Assembly (NCBI GenBank): GCA_937928085.1 | Contig: CALFVU010000006.1 | Location: forward strand, 124,001-188,000 | Length of the DNA stretch: 64,000 bases | Direction of reading: 5' to 3' | Origin: an uncultured bacterium | GTDB lineage: Bacteria > Spirochaetota > Leptospiria > Leptospirales > Leptonemataceae | Shown here: in pieces, positions 46,988-56,460 of the stretch | Position numbering within the stretch: position 1 is the first letter of the stretch | How the letters are laid out: every line of letters starts with the position of its first letter | The notes under the pieces: model-generated | Told to the model about the DNA's origin: nothing | Seen by the model: the letters and a program-made list of their open reading frames with translations, nothing else | Database searches by the model: none | Program-made: the position numbers and the translations under genes

Positions 46988-47923
46988 TTAAATTTTTATT
47001 TTTCTTTCAATATTTTTTTGAATTTTCTCTAAAAATGATTTAGAGATATGGTAACCCATTGTTTTTAAACGATAATTCATTGCTGCTGTTTCTATAAGAA
47101 TAGGAATATTTCTACCCGGGCGGATTGGTATTGTGATTTTTGGAATTTTTACATTTAAAAAACTTGAATATTCTTCTACAATTCCTAATCGATCATAATG
47201 ATTATCTTTTTTCCATTCTTCTAAAAGAATATTGAGTTCTATGTTGATTTTTTTTCTTGTTGCACGAATTCCATACATATCTTTAATATTGATAATACCA
47301 ATTCCACGTAATTCCATATGGTATTCAATAATAGGATCGGTATATCCCACAATAATACTTTCTGAGATGGATTTAATTCGCACCACATCATCAGCAATCA
47401 ATCTATGTCCTCTTTCGATTAGTTCTAGGGCAGTTTCAGATTTTCCAATACTACTTTCTCCTTGAATCAAAACTCCTACCCCAAACACATCTAGAAGAAC
47501 TCCTGGCACGGTAGTCTCTTCTGCTAAAATTTCAGATAGTAAACTAAAAAGCTTCATTTGAAAATCATGTGTGGAATATTCAGAAACTAAAACGGGGATT
47601 TTTTTTTGATTGGCTTCCTCGATTAGACATTCGGGCGGCATTTGATTATGAGTAAAAATTATTGCTGGAATAGGAAAATCTAAAAATGTTTTGGCAATTT
47701 CTTTTTGCTTATGAATATCACATTTTACTAAAAAAGCATATTCTCCTTTTCCGATGATTTGAATTCGATTCGAAGCAAAATTATCAAAAAATCCAACTAA
47801 AGCAAGTCCAGGCCTATTGATATCTACATTTTGGATTTCTCTATCGATCCCTTCTATTCCAGCAACTATCTTAAGATGTAAATCTGGAAAGTCTATTAAA
47901 TCTTTTACTTTGATTTTCGTCAT
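46988..47923 (-). CDS. hprK: HPr kinase/phosphorylase
   Basis: 311 residues. The Walker A motif reads LIQGESSIGKSETALELI and is followed by the HPrK signature LIADDVVRIK; LRGIGIINIKDMYGI and PGRNIPILIETAAMNYRLK complete the family pattern. It phosphorylates and dephosphorylates Ser46 of HPr according to metabolite and ATP levels. It starts one base after the hpf stop. Ser for Gly in the P-loop is minor and should not abolish activity. Confidence 0.94.
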   Translation of the reverse strand: MTKIKVKDLIDFPDLHLKIVAGIEGIDREIQNVDINRPGLALVGFFDNFASNRIQIIGKGEYAFLVKCDIHKQKEIAKTFLDFPIPAIIFTHNQMPPECLIEEANQKKIPVLVSEYSTHDFQMKLFSLLSEILAEETTVPGVLLDVFGVGVLIQGESSIGKSETALELIERGHRLIADDVVRIKSISESIIVGYTDPIIEYHMELRGIGIINIKDMYGIRATRKKINIELNILLEEWKKDNHYDRLGIVEEYSSFLNVKIPKITIPIRPGRNIPILIETAAMNYRLKTMGYHISKSFLEKIQKNIERKIKI

Positions 47924-47924
47924 T

Positions 47925-48212
47925 TTAATGCTTTATGAATTTTTCTCTGTGTTTTTTTACTTGTTTTTCTATTTTTTTCTCTACCAAATCTATGGATGCA
48001 TACATATCTGTAGATTTTCCCTCTGCTACAAACACACCCCCATCTCCATGAATCGTTACTTCTACGATATGATCGCTTCGTTCTTTTTTAAATCGAATCG
48101 TAACGGAAATAATTCTACTAAAATAATTAGATATTTTATCAATAATTTTTTTTGTGTATTCCTTTAGAGCTTCAGAACTTTCTAAGTTTGTAAAATGGTA
48201 TTGAATCTCCAT
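47925..48212 (-). CDS. hpf: Ribosome hibernation promoting factor (short form)
   Basis: 95 residues of the RaiA/HPF beta-alpha fold: IQYHFTNLESSEALKEYTKKIIDKI, HIVEVTIHGDGG and DMYASIDLVEKKIEKQVKKHREK. It binds the small subunit near the decoding centre and stabilises inactive ribosomes in stationary phase. The short form lacks the dimerisation domain of long HPF. A strong Shine-Dalgarno sequence (AAGGAG, about seven bases before ATG) supports the start. TTGACA at 48272-48267 is a possible -35 for the operon it opens. Confidence 0.92.
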   Translation of the reverse strand: MEIQYHFTNLESSEALKEYTKKIIDKISNYFSRIISVTIRFKKERSDHIVEVTIHGDGGVFVAEGKSTDMYASIDLVEKKIEKQVKKHREKFIKH

Positions 48213-48302
48213 AAACTCTCCTTGTTAAAAATGTAATAAAACTGTTAATTTAGTATTTGATCAATTTGTCAATCAATTTAATTGAAAAATCATTTCTATA
48301 AA

Positions 48303-49100
48303 TCAGGCTTTTTTATATATAGAATATTTTAGAGGTTTTAAAAAATGCGTAATTCCTACTAAGCTTTCAGAAAGACCAATAATCAAATAACCATTTTTTT
48401 TTAAATGGGGATAAATCATCTGGATAATTTTTTCTTTTTCTTTAGGAGAGAAATAAATTAAAACATTACGCAAAAAAACAATATCAAATTCTCTAGAAAA
48501 GGGATAATTTGATATTATATTAAGTAATCGAAATGCTATGAGCTCTTTTACATTTTTTTTAATCATAAAAAATTCTTTATATTCTTCAAAATAAGTTGAT
48601 AATAATTTTTGATCGATACTTTGTAATTTTGATTTTGGATATTTTCCTTCTTTTGCATATTCTAAATATTTTACAACCACATCCGTAGCCAAAATTTTAA
48701 AATCATATCGGGATAGATTAGGGTATTCCAATAAAGCAGAAATAGCAATACTGTAAGGTTCTTCTCCAGTAGAACAACCATTTGACCAAATTCGAATGTA
48801 AGGTTGTACTTCCAGATAATTTCGCAGATACCATCGAACAAAAGAAAAATGTATGGGTTCTCTAAAGAAAAATGTATAATTGGTAATTAAAGACTGAATG
48901 AATAACTCTTTTTTTCTTCCCGAAGTATCATTGAGTAAGGCTTTATAGAATTCTTCGTAGGTTTTATAAGGTTTATTTTCTCCAATGAATTTCGACAATC
49001 GATTTTCTATTAAATATTTTTTATTTTCTTTTAATTCAATTCCGGTTAATTGATAAAATATTTCTGCAAATTTTCTAAAAGTGCTTTCTTTTAAGAACAT
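48303..49100 (-). CDS. cheR: Chemotaxis protein methyltransferase CheR
   Basis: 265 residues. The N-terminal helical domain (FIQSLITNYTFFFREP) is followed by the SAM-binding site WSNGCSTGEEPYSIA and FDIVFLRNVLIYF. CheR methylates receptor glutamates. It is the last gene of the cheA-cheY-cheW-mcp-mcp-cheR operon. The adjacent receptor gene at 50.6-52.2 kb ends with an aromatic pentapeptide that could dock CheR. Confidence 0.94.
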   Translation of the reverse strand: MFLKESTFRKFAEIFYQLTGIELKENKKYLIENRLSKFIGENKPYKTYEEFYKALLNDTSGRKKELFIQSLITNYTFFFREPIHFSFVRWYLRNYLEVQPYIRIWSNGCSTGEEPYSIAISALLEYPNLSRYDFKILATDVVVKYLEYAKEGKYPKSKLQSIDQKLLSTYFEEYKEFFMIKKNVKELIAFRLLNIISNYPFSREFDIVFLRNVLIYFSPKEKEKIIQMIYPHLKKNGYLIIGLSESLVGITHFLKPLKYSIYKKA

Positions 49101-49105
49101 TTCTA

Positions 49106-50575
49106 TTAGAAAAGAATTACATCTGATTTTGTAAATTTTGATTCTAATTGTTTTTTACAATTGTATAAATGATACGAATCGCAAATTTCTAAAAGAATTT
49201 TTAATTCTTTTTCAGTTTTTATAGAACTTGCAAATTCTTTTATAATCTCTTCCAGAATTGTTTTTAACATAGATTCATCTCGATAAAGAAGTTTAGTAAT
49301 AGAAACCAATGTATCTTCTAAGTTTTTGTGTTTTGCATCAAATGTATTAAAGAAATTTTTAAAAGATTCTTCAATAACTTTTAAATTTTGATAAGCATTT
49401 AAAAATTCCCTTAAAGAAGTTTCGCTTTTTTCTAAAATATCTTTAGAATGAAAAATTAAATACTGGTTTGTTAATTTAAAATTTTCAAAAATATTAAAGA
49501 TTTCTTGCTGAAGCTGAGCCATTTCTTCGGTTTGTTGATTCATTACATTTAATTGTTTTAGCTGAGATTGAGATTCTTCGTGTATTTTATTATTAGTTTG
49601 TAAAATTTCTTCTTTTATTTTGTTAGAAAAGTTTTGTATTCTTTCAGAAAAACTTTGTAATTCTTCTGCAAGAACATCAAATACTTTGTTAGAACTGGTT
49701 CTACTAGCTTCTATAGAAAGATTTAAAGACAAAATTTTTATTTTTTCTGAAATTTCTTGTATATTTTTTAAAATGATAAGATTCTTTTCGTAATCAGAAG
49801 AAATACTTTCGATAAATTTTAGATTTGCCTGATTGAATTGATTAACAAATTTTGTGAAATTTATGATTTTTAGATTATAGTTTTTAAAATTATTTTCTAT
49901 TGTATGAGAGCTTTGTTTTAGATTTTCAGTTTCTTTTTCAATGACTTGTGTTTCTTTGTAGAATTCACTAGAAAATTGATGAATTTGTTGATAAAGATTA
50001 TTCATAAAATCAAAGAAAGAATTAATGTAAGATTTAAAGAAACTAAAATTAACTTTTAATACAAATAAATTATAAATAAAATCTTTAATTGTAAAAGTTT
50101 TTAATAATTGATTTGATTGATTGATATAATCTAATAATATAGATTGCATTTTGTTGTTTGTTTCGATATACTCTTCTAAGAGTTTAGCGGAATCAAACTC
50201 TAAATTGATATATTTTTCTAAATTAAAATCGCTAAAAAAAGAAAATTGTTTTTCGTGATCCTTAAGAAAATCTTGAGCTAAAACAGAATCTTTTAAATAT
50301 TCCAACATAGATTTAATCTTTAAAAGAATTTGTATATTTTGATTCTCATTTTCTTGCATTATATTAAGAAGAATAGCTTTCTGTTTTTTTTCAGAGAAAT
50401 ATATTTTTCTTATGTAAAACATCATATAGAGATAGATAGATATACCAAGAATATCGATAGCAATAGTCAAAAAAATAAAAGGAGGAGGAAAAAGTTGAAA
50501 AATATAAAAAAGATGAACAGAACCTACTAATATCATTAAAGAAGAAAGAAAAATAATTTTTTTATTTGTTTTCAT
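49106..50575 (-). CDS. Atypical methyl-accepting-like protein without a periplasmic domain
   Basis: 489 residues. Two membrane segments (about 7-25 and 31-53) are separated by only a few residues, so there is no extracytoplasmic sensor domain. The rest is a long helical coiled coil. Its hairpin-like section NLSIEASRTSSNKVFDVLAEELQSFSER aligns with the receptor tip sequence, but the conserved AAIEAARAGE is degenerate. It is probably a chemotaxis or scaffold-type receptor relative that still binds the array. It lies two bases from the canonical receptor gene and five from cheR. Confidence 0.75.
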   Translation of the reverse strand: MKTNKKIIFLSSLMILVGSVHLFYIFQLFPPPFIFLTIAIDILGISIYLYMMFYIRKIYFSEKKQKAILLNIMQENENQNIQILLKIKSMLEYLKDSVLAQDFLKDHEKQFSFFSDFNLEKYINLEFDSAKLLEEYIETNNKMQSILLDYINQSNQLLKTFTIKDFIYNLFVLKVNFSFFKSYINSFFDFMNNLYQQIHQFSSEFYKETQVIEKETENLKQSSHTIENNFKNYNLKIINFTKFVNQFNQANLKFIESISSDYEKNLIILKNIQEISEKIKILSLNLSIEASRTSSNKVFDVLAEELQSFSERIQNFSNKIKEEILQTNNKIHEESQSQLKQLNVMNQQTEEMAQLQQEIFNIFENFKLTNQYLIFHSKDILEKSETSLREFLNAYQNLKVIEESFKNFFNTFDAKHKNLEDTLVSITKLLYRDESMLKTILEEIIKEFASSIKTEKELKILLEICDSYHLYNCKKQLESKFTKSDVILF

Positions 50576-50577
50576 AG

Positions 50578-52224
50578 TTAAAAGTCTTTAAAATCTTTTA
50601 ATTCAATATCTTCTAAAGGAATTTTTTCTTCGGGTTTTATGATTTCAATTTTTTTATTTTTTGTTAGAACTGGTTGTTTTTCGGATTGTAACGTTATTTT
50701 AGGAATTTTTGGATCCTCTTTAAGTTGAGTCTGTTCTTTTTCTAATGCGATTTCTTTTTTTGTAATCCATCGTTGTAGCTGTTGTATGATTTCAGAAACT
50801 TGTAAGATTTGGGATTGCAATTCTTCTCCTATAGAAGCATTTTCTTCTGAGCTACTTGCCACCTGTTGAACAGATTGATTGAATTGAGAAATAGAAGTTG
50901 TTACTTGTTGGACTCCTTTTGTTTGCTCTCTAAAAGCTAAATAAATTTCATCTAAAAGAACCATTGTTTTATTAGTGAGTTCAGAAACTTTTATGATGCT
51001 TTCTTTGTTAAGAAGGACTTTTTTATTTCCCTCTTCTAAACTTTCCAGAATTTCTAAAATTAGATCATTTGTTTCTTTTGAGGATTCTGTACTTTTTTGT
51101 GCGAGATTTTTTACTTGTTCAGCAACTACAGAAAATCCTCTTCCAGCTTCTCCCGCTCTTGCTGCCTCAACAGCAGCGTTTAAAGCTAAAATGTTGGTTT
51201 GGAAAGCAATCTCTTCGATAACTTTGTTAATTCGATTGATTTTTTTTGAATTTTCCATAATTCGATTCATTGCTTTTTCTAAGTCCTCGGAATTTGTTTT
51301 AGCTATTAAAGCACTTCCGTTTGTATCTTGAATTAAAATTTTACTTTCGTTTACAGATTGGGTATTTGAGTCGATAATCGATTTAAGTTCTTCCATACTA
51401 GAGGTGATTTCTTCTATTGAACTGGCTAATTCGCTTGCATGGGAGGATAAGCTTTGGCTCGAAGAAGAGACCTGATTTGATGCAATCTGAATCTGTTGAG
51501 AGGCTGAAGATAGATGAAGAATAATATTTTTTAGTTTTTTCTGAATAAAGTTGGAAATTAAGAGATTTGATCCAACAAGAAAAATAATAGAAATTGTAGA
51601 GACAATCAGTATAAATAAAAGAGAAAATGAACTTTCTTTTAGAGATTCATCGACTAAAATATTTCCATAATATTGTAGATTGTAGTCTACTAAATCATCA
51701 ATAGCTTTTGAATATTGATTAAAAATCTCTCTATATTCTCCTTCGATTGCAGCTTCTGAAATTTCTTTTTGAAGTTTTTCTTTTTCTTTTGGATCATCAG
51801 TTTTAAATAAAAGATCTCCTAATTTTTTATACTTTAGTAGAATTTCTAAATGTTTTTTTCGAATTTCTACTGCATTTTTAAATAGTCTATCTTCCTCTTC
51901 GGTTCGAGCAACTTCCTCATATTTTTTTAAGTTTTCTGTCATTTGATTAATATTCGTTTCTATAAGTTTTAAATTATATTCTAAATTTTCTTTGCTGCTA
52001 TAGAGATTTCCTAATGCAAGAAGAGCTCGTCTATGGTTTAATAGATTGATTTTGATCTCTTTTATATATTGAATAGAAGGTATACTTTCTTTGCCTAATT
52101 TTCTTATATCCCTAGATAAATTTTGAATTTGAGAAAATGAAAATCCTGCCAACAATAAAAAAAGTATTATGTTTACTATTACCCCAATTAATAAAAGAAA
52201 ACCTAATGTTTTATTTTTTAACAT
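50578..52224 (-). CDS. Methyl-accepting chemotaxis protein
   Basis: 548 residues. Membrane segments at about 9-30 and 201-223 enclose a helical ligand domain of the four-helix-bundle type. The cytoplasmic part contains the receptor tip [23 protein letters not shown]. After it a flexible, lysine/proline-rich linker ends with DFKDF, which has the xZxxZ aromatic pattern of the CheR/CheB docking pentapeptide (NWETF type). A Shine-Dalgarno sequence (AAAGGAG, just before the ATG) supports the start. Confidence 0.93.
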   Translation of the reverse strand: MLKNKTLGFLLLIGVIVNIILFLLLAGFSFSQIQNLSRDIRKLGKESIPSIQYIKEIKINLLNHRRALLALGNLYSSKENLEYNLKLIETNINQMTENLKKYEEVARTEEEDRLFKNAVEIRKKHLEILLKYKKLGDLLFKTDDPKEKEKLQKEISEAAIEGEYREIFNQYSKAIDDLVDYNLQYYGNILVDESLKESSFSLLFILIVSTISIIFLVGSNLLISNFIQKKLKNIILHLSSASQQIQIASNQVSSSSQSLSSHASELASSIEEITSSMEELKSIIDSNTQSVNESKILIQDTNGSALIAKTNSEDLEKAMNRIMENSKKINRINKVIEEIAFQTNILALNAAVEAARAGEAGRGFSVVAEQVKNLAQKSTESSKETNDLILEILESLEEGNKKVLLNKESIIKVSELTNKTMVLLDEIYLAFREQTKGVQQVTTSISQFNQSVQQVASSSEENASIGEELQSQILQVSEIIQQLQRWITKKEIALEKEQTQLKEDPKIPKITLQSEKQPVLTKNKKIEIIKPEEKIPLEDIELKDFKDF

Positions 52225-52227
52225 AAA

Positions 52228-52704
52228 TTACTCCTTTAAAGTATCTTGAATTTCTATGATTTCTTCTTTGGTTAAAATTTTTTCTATATCTAAAATAGAG
52301 ACGATTTCTTCCTGATATCGTACTACACCATACAGGTATTTCGTTTTAAATTTAAAGCCGATTTCTCCAGTTTGTTGCAATTCTTCTGATTCTACAGTAA
52401 TAACATCTTTCACTTGATCCACCACAAGGCCAATGAGAGATTGCTGATTATGGTATTCCAAATTCACAATGATAAAAATAGTTCTTTCTGTATATTCTTT
52501 TTGTGGCATATGGAATTTAATTCTTAGATCTACGATGGGTATGATTTTACCTCTAAGATTAATAACTCCTTTTACATAATTAGAAACTTCATAAAGGGGA
52601 GTAATCGGTTGATAACTAATCACTTCGCTCACTACTGATAAGGGGATACCAAAAGTGTCTTTATCTAAATTAAAAATTAAATACTTATTTTTAATTTCTT
52701 CCAT
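52228..52704 (-). CDS. cheW: Chemotaxis coupling protein CheW
   Basis: 158 residues. FGIPLSVVSEVI, VKGVINLRGKIIPIVDLR and GLVVDQVKDVI give the CheW double beta-barrel. It links CheA to receptors. It is four bases from cheY and three from the receptor gene in the same operon, so array components are made together. A short C-terminal extension of about ten residues is present. Confidence 0.95.
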   Translation of the reverse strand: MEEIKNKYLIFNLDKDTFGIPLSVVSEVISYQPITPLYEVSNYVKGVINLRGKIIPIVDLRIKFHMPQKEYTERTIFIIVNLEYHNQQSLIGLVVDQVKDVITVESEELQQTGEIGFKFKTKYLYGVVRYQEEIVSILDIEKILTKEEIIEIQDTLKE

Positions 52705-52707
52705 AAA

Positions 52708-53070
52708 TTACTCTTTTAAAAGCATTGAAATTACCTGAATAAATTTTTCTGCGTCAAAAGGCTTTATAATCCAGCCTGTTGCACCAAATTCTTTTGCTTT
52801 TTGAATTTTTGATTTTTCTACTTCAGTAGTTAACATAATAATTGGGGTAGAGGCATCAAAAGATCGTAATTCTTTAATAAGACTAATTCCATCTAACCTA
52901 GGCATATTTACATCTAATATATAAAGAGAAATTTTACCAATATGTTTTTTTGCTAATTCTAAGGCTTCTTGCCCATCTTTTGCTTCTATGATATTTTTAA
53001 ATCCATTTAAGACTAAAGTATTCTTTACAATATCTAAAATTACTTCTGAGTCATCAGCAATAAGAATCAT
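52708..53070 (-). CDS. cheY: Chemotaxis response regulator CheY
   Basis: About 120 residues from the ATG at 53070, which has a Shine-Dalgarno sequence (AGGAGT at 53080-53075); a TTG start at 53088 would add six residues. It is a single receiver domain: ILIADDSEVILD (acidic pair), YILDVNMPRLDG (acceptor Asp), MLTTE (Thr) and IIKPFD (Lys). Phosphorylated CheY binds the flagellar switch. Its place between cheA and cheW supports the chemotaxis role. Confidence 0.92.
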   Translation of the reverse strand: MILIADDSEVILDIVKNTLVLNGFKNIIEAKDGQEALELAKKHIGKISLYILDVNMPRLDGISLIKELRSFDASTPIIMLTTEVEKSKIQKAKEFGATGWIIKPFDAEKFIQVISMLLKE

Positions 53071-53084
53071 AGATACTCCTTTTA

Positions 53085-55235
53085 TCAAATAATATTACTC
53101 AAAAATCCTTCCATATCAAGTACAAAACCAATATTTCCATCTCCAAAAATAGTACCACCGGAAAATTTTTTATTTTGAACTAGAATTCCTAAATTTCGGA
53201 TTACGACTTCTTGTTTACCGATAATTTCATCAACGATAATACAAATTAACTTGTTTTCGTATTTTACAATCAAAGATTGATAAAAATCTCGTTTTGGTAA
53301 ATTATTTGAATTCACTAAAATCGAAAATAAATCATATACAGGAATCAAAGTACCTCTTCGATCGATTAGATTTTGATTTTCTATTATATCCTCTGGCTTA
53401 AAAATAAAAATTTCTTCTAAATAATTAAAAGGAATTACATATTTAATACCTTTTACTAACACAACAAAACCTTCAATAATTGCTAATGTCAAAGGTAATT
53501 TTAATAAAAATTTAGTATATTGATCTTCTACACTTTCTACTTCGATTCTTCCATTAATAGAATCTAAGGCTTTTTTTACTACATCTAATCCCACACCTCG
53601 ACCTGATATATTTGTTGCTTGATCTTTTGTAGATAAACCGGGTATAAACATTAAATCATAAATTTCTTTATCTGATATATGATTTATTTTTTCTTTTGGA
53701 ATTAAATTCTTTTCTATAGCTTTTGTTAGGATTTTTTGCTTTTGAATTCCTCTTCCATCATCTTTTATGGAAATCCAAATTTCACTTCCTTTGTTTTCTG
53801 CTTTTAAAAAGATTTTTCCAATTTTAGGTTTTTGTTTTTTTTCTCGAATTTCTGGTTCTTCAATACCATGATCGATAGAATTGCGCAAAAGATGTAATAA
53901 AGGTTCGTATAAGATTTCTATAACACTTCTGTCCAATTCTGTTTCGTCTCCTTCGGTTTCTAATACTACAATTTTTTTTAATTCATTCGCTATATTTCGA
54001 GTAGCTACTTTAAGTTTATTAAAAATATCTTGAATCGGTAGCATCCCCAAAGTTAAGACAATATTTTTAATCATAGAAGTAATATGATCTAATTGTTGAA
54101 TTGTTTTTTCAGAAAAATCAATTTTATGTTGATGTTTGATTTCTAATATTTGTTGCTTAACGATGGATTGATTGATGACTAATTCTCCCACCAGATCTAC
54201 TAGCGTGTTAAGTTTTGTACTGGCTACTTTTACGTAATGACTATCAGAAATTCTTTTTTTGATTTGTTTTTGTTTTTTTAAAGCAAAATCCAGATCTTTT
54301 TTTTCAATGATTCCTTCTTTTAAAGCAAGGGTACCAAAAAGTTCTTTCGTTTTTGATTGTTTTTCCAATAAAGTTTGGATTTCATCTATTTGTAATTTTC
54401 CTTCTTCTTGTAAAATTTCTCCAATTCTTTTAATTTCAATTTTAGAGATTATGTTTTTCATAAAATTAACAAAAGGAAAGATATTAATTTGTTCAAAGCA
54501 ACGTACTAAAGCATCTATAGAAAAATCTTTTGAATCTACTTCTAAAATCAAAATATCAAGTAATGTACGGATTATTTTTGTTCCTAAAAAAATAATATCG
54601 ATTAAATCTTTATTTAAGACAATTTTTTTATCTCTTACTTTTGAGAGAAGTTCTTCTATAGCATGACTTACCTCTTCGAAATTTTTTAGACCTAAAAAAC
54701 TAGAGGATCCTTTAATTGTATGAATATCTCTAAATATCGTGTTAATGAATTCAGAATTTGTAGGATCAAATTCAATTTCAATCAATAAAGATTGAATAGA
54801 TTCTAAATGTTCTATTGCTTCGTAATAAAATTTTCTTAAAAGATGACTATCTTGAACTATACCCTGAAAGTAATGGTTAGAATAAAAAGAATTTTGAGAA
54901 TCAAATTGGTTGTCTTGAATTTCTAAAGAAAGAAAGTTTTTTATTTCTTCTAAATTTTCTTGATTTTGTAAATAATTTGTAAAGAATTCTAAAAATTTTT
55001 CAAGAGATTCAAGAATTTGTTTTAGATTCTGAGGTTTACTACTTTTTTTTAAGATTGTTTCTTTCCATTTTTCAAATAATTCTTTTAGCGGAGAATTTTC
55101 TAAATTTTTTTTGTAAAATTCTAACAGTTTTTCTAAATATTGATTAAACTCTATGATTTTAACTAAATCACCTTGTTCAATATCGAGTATCATTGATTTA
55201 AGAACATGGAGAAGTTCTTTAGCTTCTTGTATCAT
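53085..55235 (-). CDS. cheA: Chemotaxis histidine kinase CheA with an inserted MshEN-like region
   Basis: The frame runs 719 residues from a TTG at 55244, or 716 from the ATG at 55235 used here; residue numbers below refer to the 719 version. Order: a helical N-terminus (1-120) of unknown role, Hpt with the phosphorylated His175 (DIHTIKGSSSFLG), a pair of 24-residue repeats (273-296 and 302-325), the dimerisation domain (about 337-395), the ATPase (N-box LRNSIDHGIE, G-boxes DDGRGI and GRGVGLD), and the CheW-like regulatory domain (about 588-719). No P2 CheY-binding domain is evident. The repeat pair has the spacing of an MshEN nucleotide-binding domain. CheA phosphorylates CheY and CheB. Confidence 0.95.
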   Translation of the reverse strand: MIQEAKELLHVLKSMILDIEQGDLVKIIEFNQYLEKLLEFYKKNLENSPLKELFEKWKETILKKSSKPQNLKQILESLEKFLEFFTNYLQNQENLEEIKNFLSLEIQDNQFDSQNSFYSNHYFQGIVQDSHLLRKFYYEAIEHLESIQSLLIEIEFDPTNSEFINTIFRDIHTIKGSSSFLGLKNFEEVSHAIEELLSKVRDKKIVLNKDLIDIIFLGTKIIRTLLDILILEVDSKDFSIDALVRCFEQINIFPFVNFMKNIISKIEIKRIGEILQEEGKLQIDEIQTLLEKQSKTKELFGTLALKEGIIEKKDLDFALKKQKQIKKRISDSHYVKVASTKLNTLVDLVGELVINQSIVKQQILEIKHQHKIDFSEKTIQQLDHITSMIKNIVLTLGMLPIQDIFNKLKVATRNIANELKKIVVLETEGDETELDRSVIEILYEPLLHLLRNSIDHGIEEPEIREKKQKPKIGKIFLKAENKGSEIWISIKDDGRGIQKQKILTKAIEKNLIPKEKINHISDKEIYDLMFIPGLSTKDQATNISGRGVGLDVVKKALDSINGRIEVESVEDQYTKFLLKLPLTLAIIEGFVVLVKGIKYVIPFNYLEEIFIFKPEDIIENQNLIDRRGTLIPVYDLFSILVNSNNLPKRDFYQSLIVKYENKLICIIVDEIIGKQEVVIRNLGILVQNKKFSGGTIFGDGNIGFVLDMEGFLSNII

Positions 55236-55308
55236 TATAATCAAGATTCGACAGAATGATTCAAATGTTTTAATGGTTTTTAAATTGATGAATTCTTTAT
55301 AAATCCAT

Positions 55309-56460
55309 TTAGAATATAGGTTTTAATCCTAAAGCCCTTGCAATTACAATTCTTTGGATTTCGGAAGTACCTTCTCCGATTTGTAATAATCTCTGATCTC
55401 TATAAAATCTTTCGATATCATACTCTTTCATAAGTCCATATCCTCCATGGATTTGAACAGCCTCATTTGTAATTTCGTTTGCAATTTCTGAACAATACAA
55501 TTTAGCCATAGCAGCTTCTTTGGAAAAAGGTCTATGATGATCTTTTAGCCAACATGCTTTGTAAAGAAGGTTTCTTGCCAATTCGATTTTTAGTGCCATA
55601 TCTGCTAATTTAAACGATATAGCCTGAAAGTTTCCTATGGGTTTTCCGAATTGCTCTCGTTTTTTTGCATATTCTAGGGCTAATTCAAAAGCACCTTGAG
55701 CGCATCCTAACCCCATTGCAGCTATAGATAATCTACCAGAATCTAAAGTAGAAAGCATAATTTTTGAACCTTCGCCTATTTTGCCTAAAATGTTTTCTTC
55801 TGGTACTACACAGTCATCGAAAAATAATTCTGCAGTGTTCGAAGCTCTCCACATTAATTTTCCATGCATAGTTTTGGCTGTAAAACCTGAGAAGCCTTTT
55901 TCTACTAAAAAACAAGTTAATTCTTTTTTTTCAGAATTTTTAAGGACTGCTTGTACGGTAACACCTAAAGTTAAGGGTGTATTCGCATTAGTAATGAATG
56001 TTTTTTGTCCATTCAAAACATAACCTCTTTCTATTTTAGTTGCAGTGGTTTTGGTTGCTCTACTATCTGATCCAGCATTCGGTTCTGTTAGACCAAATGC
56101 CCATAAATAACCAGAACAAATTTTTGGTAAATATGTTTCTTTTTGTTTTTTTGTTCCAAAGTGTAGTATAGGACCTGTACCTAAAGAATTATGAGCAGCT
56201 ATCGTAGCCGCATGAGATCCATCTATCCTTGCAAGTTCTTCTACTATCAGAATGTAAGAAAGATAATCCAACCCCATACCTCCGTATTCTTCTGGAACTG
56301 TGATTCCTAAAAAACCCAACTCAGCCATTTGTTTCGTAATATCTACAGAAAATTCTTCTTTTTCGTCTAATTCTTTAGCTTTGGGTTTAATTACGTTTTC
56401 TGCAAAGTCCCGAGTTAAATGTTTTATTTTAATATGGTCTTCACTTAAATCAAAATTCAT
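55309..56460 (-). CDS. Acyl-CoA dehydrogenase
   Basis: 383 residues. FGLTEPNAGSD and GFITNANT-type motifs (TFITNANTPL) are the FAD site, and the catalytic Glu is in QIGEGTSEIQRI near the C-terminus, the usual position for short-chain enzymes; RREQFGKPIG is replaced by KREQFGKPIG. It introduces a 2,3 double bond into an acyl-CoA; the chain length is unknown. It starts in the AtuA-like gene with an ATGA overlap, so both act in one catabolic route, probably branched-chain or fatty acid breakdown. Confidence 0.93.
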   Translation of the reverse strand: MNFDLSEDHIKIKHLTRDFAENVIKPKAKELDEKEEFSVDITKQMAELGFLGITVPEEYGGMGLDYLSYILIVEELARIDGSHAATIAAHNSLGTGPILHFGTKKQKETYLPKICSGYLWAFGLTEPNAGSDSRATKTTATKIERGYVLNGQKTFITNANTPLTLGVTVQAVLKNSEKKELTCFLVEKGFSGFTAKTMHGKLMWRASNTAELFFDDCVVPEENILGKIGEGSKIMLSTLDSGRLSIAAMGLGCAQGAFELALEYAKKREQFGKPIGNFQAISFKLADMALKIELARNLLYKACWLKDHHRPFSKEAAMAKLYCSEIANEITNEAVQIHGGYGLMKEYDIERFYRDQRLLQIGEGTSEIQRIVIARALGLKPIF

